Below, piece by piece: positions 31,746-41,907 of a stretch of 64,000 nucleotides of DNA. The notes under the pieces were generated by a model. That model was not told the origin of the DNA. It worked only from the letters and a program-made list of their open reading frames with translations, and did not search any database. A program made the position numbers and the translations under genes. How positions within the stretch are numbered: position 1 is the first letter of the stretch; each line of letters starts with the position of its first letter. The stretch comes from Stomoxys calcitrans (lineage: Eukaryota > Arthropoda > Insecta > Diptera > Muscidae), in assembly GCF_963082655.1 (NCBI RefSeq), contig NC_081553.1:206671435-206735434 (forward strand). Reading direction: 5' to 3'.

Positions 31746-31747
31746 TG

Positions 31748-32618
31748 GCTAGGTGAGGTTAGGTTTAAGTGGCGGTCAGCCGTCAGACTCACTTAGACGT
31801 TTTGGTCCATTGAAATACCACAGGAATAGAAGAAGGGAGAACCCTTCTAGTTCCTACCGTTGAACCATTCAGATCGCTTTAAAAAGCCCTATAACTTGCG
31901 AATGTTCACATCCGCTAAATCAGACAGGTTCTCAAAGAAATTAGAACCTAAAGTGGAACTCCTTCTGACTGCTAGTGCGGGACACACACATAGAAGGTGT
32001 TCTATAGTCTCTTCTTCTTCGATGTCCTCACAGCTTCTGCAAAAATCGTTGCTGGGAACCTTCAATCTGTCAGCATGTTTTCCGATTAGACAATGACTTG
32101 TCATGACGGACACAATGACTGAGACTTCTGTTCTAGCCAATGAAAGCAAAGCGGTAGACCAATTCAAGTCTAGATTAGGCAACATAGTTTTGGAATGCTC
32201 ACAGTCCCTTCTTTGCGACCATCTATTATTCGTTGTCCTTAGGGCCTGTTCTTGAAAACTTAGCTTACATGTCGCTAGAGGCATACCCACAGATTCCAGT
32301 ATCCCTGGAGTGTGTTAGATAGTCCCTTGTCTCGCAAGCTCGTCTGCTTGCAATTCCCTGGGAATTTTGAAGTTTTCAGCCATGTGGTTGAGAGATCTGC
32401 GACAGTCGACTGCGGTTATTGGATGCACAGGAGTTGGACTTTTGATGTACAGTAGGTGAACTTTTGAAGCCCTGTCCTCCAGACCGCAACACCATATACC
32501 ATTATAGATCTTACAACTACAGTATATTCCCAATTCATGACACGCAATTTAAACCCCCAACTTTAGGCAATAGCTCTCTTGCGGAGGTATAGGGCAAGAG
32601 TTGCCTTTCTTGACTAGT
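31748..32618 (-). pseudogene. Non-LTR fragment (family A) C-terminus and 3' tail, RNase H deleted
   Basis: Minus strand, from the right: thumb/connection words (YGIWCCGLEDRASKVHLLYI) jump directly to the last part of RNase H (CRRSLNHMAENFKIPRELQA, DELARQGT), then the C-terminal domain NRWSQRRDCEHSKTMLPNLD, IVSVMTSHCLIGKHADRLKV, and CRSCEDIEEEETIEHLLCVC. The last block has Cys-x2-Cys, His and Cys spacing of a zinc-knuckle seen at the C-terminus of such ORF2 proteins. The 3' tail ends at GTGAGGTTAGGTTTAAGTGG. It is related to 27666-28735 but the RNase H deletion has different endpoints. Confidence 0.75.
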
Positions 32619-32659
32619 CATGGGCATGGCTAGAAATACTTAAAATCTCATGATGACCA

Positions 32660-32765
32660 AAGTATTGTATGTGTGTATTTAAATTGTGGTGTTTAGACCT
32701 TTATTTCAAGGGATTTCAAACGGAATGACGAAGTAAATATACCTTCATCCTGTGGTGGATGATGT
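32660..32765 (-). mobile_element. DINE-like outer-end fragment
   Basis: TCAAACGGAATGACGAAGTA and ACCTTCATCCTGTGGTGGAT resemble the outer end of subfamilies 1 and 2 (plus strand GACAAAATGAATATACCCCC). Nothing else of the element is visible. Confidence 0.4.
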
Positions 32766-34322
32766 TTTTGAATTTTATACGACTTCTCTTTAAAAATTTT
32801 TCATATGTAGTTTTAAATTTCCCCTATATTTCAAAACACTGTGCTTCATTATCATCAACGCCATTGCCAGCGACCAGAAAACAAAACAAAACTTTTCGCT
32901 ACTCTGGTTCGAAAGAAAGGAAGGGGGGTGTAGTTGTTTTGTTGTAGTTGTAGCTGTTAAAACTAGCAAAATTTATGGGAAACCCAATTAGTGTTGGAAT
33001 GACATTTTATGCCATAGATACACCACCAACAAACACACAACCGTGCATTAACTGACAAACACACACACTCAAAGTGGTGGAAACCAGTATAAGCAAATGG
33101 GATAATAATCCTTTCTGTCTTACCCACGGTTACTCATTTGGGAGTTATATGCCACTCACACTTTATCTGCTTAACCCCCCTGTTTGCTCTTCCACTTCAG
33201 CCGCTGTTCAAAATGGCCCCCCCTTTATCGCTAAAAACATGCAATAGTTGGTGAAAACTTTAGTTTTACTCTCCCCCCCTTCCAAACCGGGCAGCTATCA
33301 ATTTCCTCTTACCCTTGCAAGCGATGCTTACTAAAGCCACCAGAACATGGACATGGTGGCAACAACAAACACATCATAGCTCGTTTAATGATGGCATAAA
33401 CAAATTATGGCTGCCGTATAGTATGAGTTGTCCCATAAACCGTACAATTTATGCTACCAAGTTCTACTTAAACTACTTATGCTGGGCCAGTGTTGCTAGT
33501 CATGGCCCCCCTTTTTCTACTGTGCTCTATTCTCATTCTTATTTAGTCAAATGGCAATGCTTATTGCCCAGTGCATGTTAGACCTATGCGTGTGAGTTGG
33601 TATGGCTGCATGTGTTTGTGTGTATGTGTGAGTGTTTATTTCACTCTCGTTTTGTTGCCGTTATACAAATAAAAAGGGAGATGTTGATGGGCTGCGACAT
33701 TTATAGACAGACACTTTCGCTCTCTTTCTCTCTCTCTGCAGCTACAACTAAACGCCTTTGTATGCAATAAGGAAATGTGCGTGTCCATGAAAAATGTGTC
33801 TACACTCAAAAAAAAAAAAAAAAAAATTCATAATAAAGTTTTAGCACAATTGTTAAGGCTTAATATTGCTCCATTTTCGTAAAGTATGTCATAGTATGTC
33901 TGATATGATGTGCCACCTCCACTTGTTATACCCAAGAAAACAATTCATTAACAAAATAATTGATTTTCTGAGCCAGCACTAAATTTAGATGTAACTTAGC
34001 GACAATTAGCAAATGTTATTCCCAGAACTGTCAATCTTTGAGAAATTTTGACATGCTAATAATTTACCAATCGTTTCAAACACACATTTTTGTGAAGAGT
34101 AAATGTCAATCTGGTTTCTTGGAAATGAAATGAGGGAAATGATGAAAGGAGAGGAAATTGTTTGGGAAATCGAAAGGGGTATCACCAGTGATTTCATTTG
34201 CTCTTAACACTGTTGTTGTCATTAGGCTAAATTCAATAGGCAATTTCTATAGATGGATAGTTGTGACTTGTTTCACTTATAAATGGTTTTAATACCCTCC
34301 ACCATAGAATAGGCACCAGGGT
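32766..34322. other. Non-repetitive AT-rich interval
   Basis: The longest stretch here without a recognisable element. It has a poly-A run at 33808-33826, scattered GTGT and CTCT tracts, and no frame with domain-like content. Such intervals are candidates for ancestral intergenic or intronic sequence. Confidence 0.45.
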
Positions 34323-34712
34323 AGGAGGTCACTATAGCACAGAGGTTAGCATCTTCGCCTATGACGCTGAACACCCTGGCTCGAATCCTGGCAAGAACAT
34401 TAGAAACAATTTTCGAACAGTGGGTATCCTCTCCTAATGCTGGCGACATTTGTGGAGTACTAAACCATTTGGTATGGCAGCCGTTTGAAAACGTTTCCCC
34501 AAAGAGGTGCATCGAACCCCACTCATTGATATGTAAGAAGTTTGCCCCCTTTTTTTAAGACCTGTTCCTCAAGCTTAAGTTTCCGTTCGCACTCGGCTAT
34601 AAAAAGGAGGCCCCTTGTCATTGAGCTTATACTTGAATCAGACAGCACTCATTGATATGTGAGAAGTTTGCCCCCGTTCCATAATTGAATGTTCATGGCC
34701 AAATTTGCATTA
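34323..34712 (+). repeat. Two adjacent SINE family 1 pieces
   Basis: The first (34323-34551) has AGCACAGAGGTTAGCATC (A box) and GGCTCGAATCCTGG (B box) with an internal deletion before CATTGATATGTAAGAAG. A second, 5'-truncated piece (about 34575-34712) begins CTTAAGTTTCCGTTCGCACT and repeats CACTCATTGATATGTGAGAA to TGTTCATGGCC. Confidence 0.7.
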
Positions 34713-34734
34713 CTGTAGGATAGGGGGTATGGTT

Positions 34735-34985
34735 GGGTTAGGTAAGGTTGAAAAGAGGGTGCAGATACTAATCCGCCCCATGCCACTATGGACACAAACC
34801 TAAGCCAGTAATCGGCTTGTTGTGGGCTCTATATACAAAAAAAACTAACCTCGAAAAAGAAAATCTAAGTGAGGAATTCCGTGCTACTTACAAAATCCCT
34901 AACTGTTTTCCATTCCACGCCCCTAAGTTGGTTCATGTCTGGTATCTATTAGAAGCGAAAGCCGGGCAATGACAAAAGAACTCAT
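34735..34985 (-). pseudogene. Family B retroelement 3' end
   Basis: Plus-strand words CCCCATGCCACTATGGACAC, AAGCCAGTAATCGGCTTG and GAAGCGAAAGCCGGGCAATG match CCCCATGCCACTATGGACAT, AAGCCAGTAAACGGCTAGG and GACGCGAAAGCTGGGCATTG in the 3' region at 54484-54710. GGGTTAGGTAAGG lies at its end. Mostly untranslated. Confidence 0.6.
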
Positions 34986-35727
34986 TCGAACATAGGCCAA
35001 GTCTTCGAGAGATTGAGGACAAGAGGCGGGTTGTGGACCATATACTCTGCCAGGATTTGCTGGCCATTTCTGAGTGGGGTCGAATGAATCGAGTAGATTT
35101 TTATGCACGAAAGATTCACTTCTGCTTGTGGTCACATAAACGATTCGCTGATCCTTTACGATCATCTTTGTCTATTAGCGGCATAAATGTTGAACAATCA
35201 GAAGGTCTAGATGTTCTGGACATGTTCTGGACAAAATACAAAGTGATGTCCGTTGGGCTAAACATGTATTTGTAGTGTCGCAAGAAGCATTCAAGTGTTT
35301 AGGCTTCCATAAACGGTGTAAGAATTACTTCACTCCGTCTGATCTTCTTAACATCTACAGCACTTTCATAAGGCCGAAAATGGAGTACAACTCTCATGTA
35401 TGGGCTGGAGCTACAAAATCATCGCTGGAGCTACTGGACCCTGTACAGAGTAGAGCGATGGCGTTGATTGGGGACAGTGGGGTATCCAACTCTATTGCCT
35501 CTCTTTATCATCGTCGCAATGTGGGTTATTTGGCGCTGTTCTATCGGTACTTTCATGGTGTGTGTTCGTCTGATATTCGTCTTCTTATTCCTGATGTAAG
35601 GATGTATGTCAGGGATACTAGACATTGCAGGAACTCGCACCCGATTATTGGCCAGCGGACCACACAATGCATTATAGAGAGAATTCTTATTCCGCCCTGC
35701 GTAGATTTGGATATAACTCCCTTATAA
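34986..35727 (+). pseudogene. Jockey-like non-LTR RT C-terminal region
   Basis: Readings include ISEWGRMNRVDFYARKIHFC and SHKRFADPLRSSLSISGINV, then after a frame shift near 35250-35275, AFKCLGFHKRCKNYFTPSDL, YSTFIRPKMEYNSHVWAGAT, LELLDPVQSRAMALIGDSGV and LYHRRNVGYLALFYRYFHGV. These are successive blocks of the thumb and C-terminal region of Jockey-clade ORF2, including the R-P-x-x-E-Y-x-S-H-x-W-A-G signature. RT catalytic and endonuclease parts are absent. The coding merges into a DINE-like fragment at about 35695, so the true C-terminus is lost. Confidence 0.8.
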
Positions 35728-36262
35728 ACCGATCTCCCGATTTGAAATCTTGAACCCCTGGAAAAGGGTATTGTTATTAAATTTAGCTGGAATTGTGTAC
35801 ATATTGTTCTGTTACTATTTCCGACAATTGTGTGTAGTACGGTCCAAATCGGTCTATATCCAGATATAGCTCCCATATCGTACAAACCGATCTCCAGGTT
35901 TGAAATCGTATAACTCTGAAAGCCGCAATTTAAGTCCGATTTGGCTGAAATTTTGCACGTTGGAAGTCGTAACAGAACACAACGACTTCCAACAGCCGTT
36001 ACAAGTGAGGTCGAAAAACGTTTCATAACCTGCTATCTCATTCTAACATCTTGAGCCCTTTTTAGACGCAATTTTTGTCTGTTTTGAATGAAATTTTTGC
36101 ATGTGCAGTATTTCCCACATAAATCAATCTCCCGATTTGATATATGAAGCCCCTAGAAGCCGCAAATATTGTCTGACTTGGCTTAAATTTTGACATGTCT
36201 TTGGAGAAATCCTCATATAAGCCAAATAATTTCAGCCAAATCGGGTAACAATTGCGGCCAAG
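35695..36262 (+). mobile_element. DINE-like fragment, divergent subfamily 2
   Basis: Units with GGATATAACTCCCTTATAAA and GATATAGCTCCCATATCGT, GAAATTTTGCACGTTGG. Both ends are missing; the right side runs into the 31-bp satellite. Confidence 0.5.
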
Positions 36263-36269
36263 ATGTACG

Positions 36270-38697
36270 ACTGAAGGATTGGGTACAAAATCTACCCTTT
36301 CCCAAAGAAAAGGGAACTACAACTAGATTTTGGCAAAGGAAAGGGTACTAAAAGTATATTTTGCTAAAAGAAAGGCTACTAAATCTATCCTTTTCCAAAG
36401 GAAAGGGAACTTAAGATACCCCTTTCGAATTGAAAGGATAGATTTAGTAGCCTTTCCAAAAGGAAAGAGAACGGGTACAAAAGTGAAAGGGTATTGAAGG
36501 TTCCTTCTTCCAAAGGAAAGGGTACTAAAACTTCCCATTCCCAAAGGAAAGGGTACTAAAGGAGAGAATATTAAAGCTACCCTTTCCCAACTAAACGGGT
36601 ACTTGACCTACCCTTTCACAAAGGAAAGGGTACTAAACCAACCCCTTCCCAAAGAAAAGGGTACTAAAGCTTCCCTTTCTCAGAGCAAATGGCACTAAAG
36701 CTACCCTTTCTCAAAAGGAAAGGGTGCTGAAGCTACACTTTTCCAAAGGAAAGGGTACTGAAGCTTCCCTCTCCCCAATGAGAGGGTACTAAAACAACCC
36801 TTTCCCCAATAAGAGGGTACTAAAGCTACCCTTTCCCCACCCCTTCCCAGAGAATAGGGCAATAAAGCTTCCCTTTCCCAGAGCAAATGGCACCAAAGCT
36901 ACCCTTTCTCAAAGGAAAGGGTGCTAAAGCTACACTTTTCCAAAGGAAAGGGTAATGAAGCTTCCCTTTCCCCAACGAGAGGGTACTAAAGCTACCCTTT
37001 CCCCAATGAGAGGGTACTAAAGCTACCCTTTACCCAATAAGAGGGTACTAAAGCTACCCTTTACCCAATAAGAGGGTACTAAAGCTACATTTTACCAAAG
37101 GAAAGGGTATAAAAGCTACCCCTTCCAAAAGGAAAGAGATCTTAAACTACCCTTTCCAAACGAATCGGGTACTAAAGCTACCCAAAGGAAAGCCTACTTA
37201 AGTTTCCCTTTCCCAATGGTAAGGGTACTAAAGGCTCCCTCTCCCAAAGAAAAGGGTACTAAAAGTACCCTTTCCACAGGAAAGGATACTTAAGCTACCC
37301 TTTCCTTTTCCATAGGAAAGGGTACTAAAGTTTCCCTTTGCCAGAGGAAAGGGTACTAAAGCTATCCATCCCAATGGCAACTAAGGCTACCCCTTTCAAA
37401 AGGGAAGGGGCCTAAAGCTACCCTTTCCCAATGGAAAGGGGTACTGAAGCTCCCTGTTAAAGGAAAGGGTACTAAAGCTACCCTTCCCAAGGGAAAGGAT
37501 ACTTAAGCTATCCTTTTCCAAAGGAAAGGCACCTAAAGCTACCCTTTTCCAAAGGGAAGGGTACTAAAGCTACCCTTTTCGAAAGGAGAGGGTACTAAAG
37601 CTACCCCTTTCCAAAGGAAAGGGTACTAAAGCTACCCCTTTCCAAACGAAAGTGCTTGGGGGACCCAGAGGAATGGGTACCAAAACTTCCCTTTCCTAAA
37701 TAAAAGGGTACACAAGCTACCCTTTTCCAAAGGAAAGGGTACTTAGGCTATCCTTTTCCAAAGGAAAGGCACCTAAAGCTAGCCTTTCCCAAAAAAAAGG
37801 GTACTAAAGCTGCCTTTTCCCAAAGGAAAGGGTACTAAAGCTAACCTTTCCCAAAGGAAAGGGTACTAAAGCTATTCTTTCTCAGAGCAAAGGGTACTAC
37901 AGAAACCCTTTCCCAAAGGAATGTCTACTAAAGCTACCCAAAGGAAAGGATACTAAAACTACCCTTTCCCAAAGGAAAAGGTACTGAAGCTACCAATTCC
38001 CAAAGGAAAGGGTATAAAAGCTACCCTTTTCCATAGGAAAGGGTACTAAAGCTACACTTTCCCAAAGGAAGGAGTACTAAAGCTACCCCTTCCAATAGAA
38101 AAGGGACCTAGAGCCACCCCATTCCAAAGGAAAGGGTATAAAAGCTACCACTTTCCACAGGAAAGGGTGCTAAAATTACTTTTTCCCCTTTCCGGAAGAA
38201 AAGGGAATTAAAGCTACCCTTTTCCAGAGGAAAGGAACTAAAGCTACATTTTTTCCAATGGAAAGGGTACTAAATCTTCCCTTTTCCCAACGAAAAAGTA
38301 AGCTAATCTTTTCCAAAGGAAAGGGTACAAAAGCTACCCTTTCCCAAAGGAAAGGGTGTAAAAGCTACCATTTTCCACAGGAAGGGGTACTAAAATTACT
38401 CTTTCCCAAAGGAAAGGGTACTAAAGCTACCCCTTCCGCATGGAAAGGGTACTAAAGCCACCCCTTCCGAAAGGAAAGGGTATGAAAGCTACCCTTTCCC
38501 AAAGGAAAGGGTTTAAAAGCTACCCTTTTCCAAAGGAAAGGGTACGAAAACTACCCTTTTTCAAAGGAAAGGGTACTAAAGCTACTCTTTCACAAAGGAA
38601 AAGGGTATAAAAGCTACCCTTTTCCACAGGAAAGGGTACAAAAGCTACTCTTTCCCAAAGGAAAGGGTACTGAAGCTACCCTTTTCCAAAGGAGGGT
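36270..38697. repeat. 31-bp hairpin satellite array
   Basis: Around 75-80 degenerate copies of a 31-bp unit whose parts are GGGTACTAAAGCTA and CCCTTTCC-CAAA-GGAAA. CCCTTTCC and GGAAAGGG are exact complements around a 4-base loop, and GGTA/TACC form a second short dyad across unit borders. Units vary by point changes and by small length changes. Confidence 0.9.
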
Positions 38698-38823
38698 AAG
38701 GTAAGGGTGTTAGTCCTTTACAGACTCATTTAAGCACTTAGATTAAGGCCTCCGGTGGGAATCGAGCTCATGTTTCTCGCACTGTTAATCCGAACCTGCT
38801 ACCAACTCGGCTACTGAGATGCC
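38698..38823 (-). repeat. SINE family 2
   Basis: Minus strand reads CAGTAGCCGAGTTGGTAGCA (A box) and GAGCTCGATTCCCACCGGAG (B box), then AGGCCTTAATCTAAGTGC and GTAAAGGACTAACACCC. The promoter spacing is tRNA-like. Confidence 0.65.
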
Positions 38824-38845
38824 ATAATTTGTACGTTATTTGCGT

Positions 38846-38975
38846 TAAAATATGCAACCTGTACCTTGAGTTTGGGAATACATGGGCAGACAGACAAATG
38901 GACCGACAGACGGACATACAGAGAGACAGATCGATCAGGAAGACAGGAATCAGGATCTAGCTCTTCTACTTCTTA
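38846..38975 (-). mobile_element. DINE-like subfamily 3 fragment with GACR tract
   Basis: AACCTGTACCTTGAGTTTGG, GACAGACAAATGGACCGACA and ATCTAGCTCTTCTACTTCTT correspond to 6480-6640 and 58030-58150. Confidence 0.5.
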
Positions 38976-39240
38976 TAACAAGCAAAATCGCCATATGTTC
39001 GGCCGGGTCGGACTTTGGATACCCACCACCTTGGAAACTGATATACAGCATTTTTCGTAATAATTCGTTGAATAATGCACTAGGAGTCGAGGAGTCCAAC
39101 ACAAATTACTGTTCCAAATTTCTGTGAAATCGGGTAGTTCATGCTCCTTTTATGGTTATTAAACCTTAAGTCGGAAGATTGGTGTATATGGGGGCTATAT
39201 CAAGATATATATGCCTGATGCCGATTTCAAAAACACAAAA
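38976..39240 (-). mobile_element. DINE-like subfamily 1 3'-end fragment
   Basis: Plus strand: ATAACAAGCAAAATCG, hairpin TTCGGCCGGGTCGGA (mutated), TTGGATACCCACCACCTTGG, one unit, then GGGGGCTATATCAAGATATA. The (GTCY)n side is missing. Confidence 0.6.
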
Positions 39241-39350
39241 TGGAAGATTTTCTTTGCCTGATTTTATACAAACCTTGCCGTATAAAAGTTTAAATGCATA
39301 TTTTTGCAAATTTCTATCCAGCAAGAACAACCTCAAGTAATTTCAATCTA

Positions 39351-39587
39351 TTGGGTTGCCCAAAAAGTAATTGCGGATTTTTCATATAGTCGGCGTTGAC
39401 AAATTTTTTCACAGCTTGTGTCTCAGTAATTGCATTCTTTCTTCTGTCAGTTATCAGCTGTTGCTTTTAGCTTGCTTTAGAAAAAAAGTGTAAAAAAGTA
39501 TATTTGATTAAAGTTCATTCTAAGATTTATTAAAAATGCATTTACTTTCTTTTAAAAAATCCGCAATTACTTTTTGGGCAACCCCAT
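39351..39587. mobile_element. Mariner-type MITE, copy 5
   Basis: About 237 bp with intact left repeat after TA. The right repeat ends GGGCAACCCCATT, so the last bases and the TA have mutated. Confidence 0.88.
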
Positions 39588-39800
39588 TTATTACCCGATT
39601 TCAATGAACGACACTTGACCCAATGTTTAATCCTTTGATATCTGCATCAAGTATGATTTAGATCGGACTATATTTGGGTATAGCTGTTATATATACCAAT
39701 CGCCCGATTAAAGGTCTTAGGCCCATAAAAGTCGCATCTCTTTCACTGAATTTTGCCACAATGACTTGCGTTGGGCCCCTTGGGAATATCTCATACGTGA
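39588..39800 (+). mobile_element. DINE-like fragment
   Basis: GGTATAGCTGTTATATATAC, AAAGGTCTTAGGCCCATAAA and CACTGAATTTTGCCAC are recognisable unit words. Ends not preserved. Confidence 0.5.
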
Positions 39801-40657
39801 AAAATTCTTCACCCACTTTCATAATCCTTAAATAGTTTCCTTCCTTGAATTTTCTTGAGTTTAAATGCGTCTACGCATTTATAAGTTGATGCTAGAGAGT
39901 GTGAGTAAGTGTGTGCCTTAAAATGATGCTTCAATTGTTTTGTTATACTCGTTTTTTTCTGAACGCTTAAAAGTTGTTACTGCTCCACTTTACGCAAATA
40001 AGTGCCAAGTTAGTGTTTTCAAGCAGAAATGGTGGGAAAAATTCATTCACTCTCCCAGCTCCCTTGCCATGGCACGCTCAGCATGAGCATCTATGCCATC
40101 GCTTTAACGATGCAATTCAACAAAAACGTCAACGCGCCAACGAGCGGGCTTTTCAGCTGCTTATACGCTGATAACCGAGTTTAGGATAAACTACCACTTT
40201 AGCATTCATGTGTCATGTTTGAATTCCCACAAGATATGGGTTAAGGACATACCACAGTCGCAGCCATTTTCGATTTACGAGTGCTGAGTGGTGTGCTAGC
40301 ACAAAAGTGTGTGCTGGCGTTTCAGCGTAGCATGGCGTAACAGGACAATGGCAGTGAAGAATTGCATTGCCTTTTGATTTTGCATAGCAACAAACTAAAG
40401 AGGAGAGGCAAAAACAAAAAAATTGGAAAAAGATGAACAATGTGCCAGGCTAGTGTTCTTGAGTTGTCTTAGGGGACTAAGTACAAAATTGACATTTGGA
40501 GTGTCTATTTGTTTTCCTTATGGCAGATAGAGAGGTTAACATGCTTCACTTGACACAAGTTCAAATGGAGAAGTTCTGTAGAAACAATAAGTCTAATGGA
40601 TTCAATAATATGGTGAAAATGTTAACAAAAGGGAATGAAGGGAAAACTAAAATCATT
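39801..40657. other. Non-repetitive interval
   Basis: No gene recognised. Short frames at 39974-40171 and 40496-40762 have no domain-like content; the latter runs into DINE-like sequence. Confidence 0.4.
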
Positions 40658-40816
40658 GTACCCTACACCATCATTGTGGTACAGGGTATTATAACATTGT
40701 GCATTTGTTTGCAAATCTTAGAAGGAGAAGAGCTAGACCCAACGATAAGTAGACCGACTTAGAATCACTTCCTGATTCGATTTAGCTATGTCCGTCTGTC
40801 TGTCCAAGTATTCTTG
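40658..40816 (+). mobile_element. DINE-like subfamily 3 5' fragment ending in GTCY tract
   Basis: Starts GTACCCTACACCATCATTGT, GGTACAGGGTATTATAAC, then AAGTAGACCGACTTAG, TTCGATTTAGCTATG and GTCCGTCTGTCTGTCC. It stops where the 18-bp minisatellite begins. Confidence 0.65.
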
Positions 40817-41533
40817 TTGAGGACCAACCCAGGGTTGAGGACCAACCCAGGGTTGAGGACCAACCCAGGGTTGAGGACCAACCCAGGGTTGAGGACCAAC
40901 CCAGGGTTGAGGACCAACCCAGGGTTGAGGACCAACCCAGGGTTGAGGACCAACCCAGGGTTGAGTACCAACCCAGGGTTGAGGACCAACCCAGGGTTGA
41001 GGACCAACCCAGGGTTGAGGACCAACCCAGGGTTGAGGACCAACCCAGGGTTGAGGACCAACCCAGGGTTGAGGACCAACCCAGGGTTGAGGACCAACCC
41101 AGGGTTGAGGACCAACCCAGGGTTGAGGACCAACCCAGGGTTGAGGACCAACCCAGGGTTGAGGACCAACCCAGGGTTGAGGACCAACCCAGGGTTGAGG
41201 ACCAACCCAGGGTTGAGGACCAACTCAGGGTTGAGGACCAACCCAGGGTTGAGGACCAACCCAGGGTTAAGGACCAACCCAGGGTTGAGGACCAACCCAG
41301 GGTTGAGGACCAACCCAGGGTTGAGGACCAACCCAGGGTTGAGGCCCAAACCCAGGGTTGAGGACCAACCCAGGGTTGAGGACCAATCCAGGGTTGAGGA
41401 CCAACCCATGGTTGAGGACCAACCCAGGGTTGAGGACCAACCCAGGGTTGAGGACCAACCCAGGGTTGAGGACCAACCCAGGGTTGAGGACCAACCCAGG
41501 GTTGAGGACCAACCCAGGGTTGAGGACCAACCC
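40817..41533. repeat. 18-bp minisatellite, about 40 copies
   Basis: The unit is TTGAGGACCAACCCAGGG. It is very uniform; variants include TTGAGTACC (40963), CAACTCAGGG (41221), TTAAGGACC (about 41268), one unit with two extra bases around 41343, CCAATCCAGGG and CCCATGG. The 18-bp period keeps several frames open on both strands; these are not genes. Confidence 0.97.
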
Positions 41534-41570
41534 TGGGATATGGGTGAACTTGCAAAAGTACTTTAGGTAG

Positions 41571-41762
41571 GTCTCCTAAGATTTGTTGAAGGAACAAGAT
41601 GGTTCCGAAGGGGGGTGGGTGCCATAAGCTCCGACGTAGGTACATCCGTGCCTCTAGTCTAGGTCTCATATCTTCGGTCTCTTCCCTTTCTTTCTAGGGT
41701 ACCATAAAGGGCCAGACTGGCCTCCGAGTGAACTCCAACCTTTGGAGGACAACCCACTCAAC
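41571..41762 (+). repeat. Possible non-LTR 3' tail
   Basis: Ends with GGACAACCCACTCAACCTAACC, in keeping with the AACCTAACC-like tails of other fragments here (31748, 34735 on the other strand). No protein motif recognised. Confidence 0.35.
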
Positions 41763-41906
41763 CTAACCTATATCAGGTTATAGACCGATTTGGATTGTAC
41801 TTAACACAGAAGTGTTATTTCAGCAAAATTTCAGTCAAATCGAACAAAAGTTGTAGCTTCAGGGGTTCAAGAAATCAAAGGGGGAGATCATTTTATATAG
41901 GAGCTA
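41763..41906 (-). mobile_element. DINE-like subfamily 2 fragment
   Basis: One unit: TATATCAGGTTATAGACCGA, CAAAATTTCAGTCAAATCG, CAAGAAATCAAAGGGGGAG. Confidence 0.5.
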
Positions 41907-41907
41907 C

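Noticed and set aside
36270..38697. A CRISPR-like array because of regular short palindromic repeats
   Set aside because: There are no unique spacers, the unit is contiguous, and the surroundings are a fly genome.
40782..41669. Long open frames (up to 295 codons) on both strands encoding hexapeptide repeats such as LRTNPG and GWSSTL
   Set aside because: They arise from the 18-bp minisatellite: a period divisible by three with no stop in several frames. No start context or non-repeat coding sequence supports a protein.
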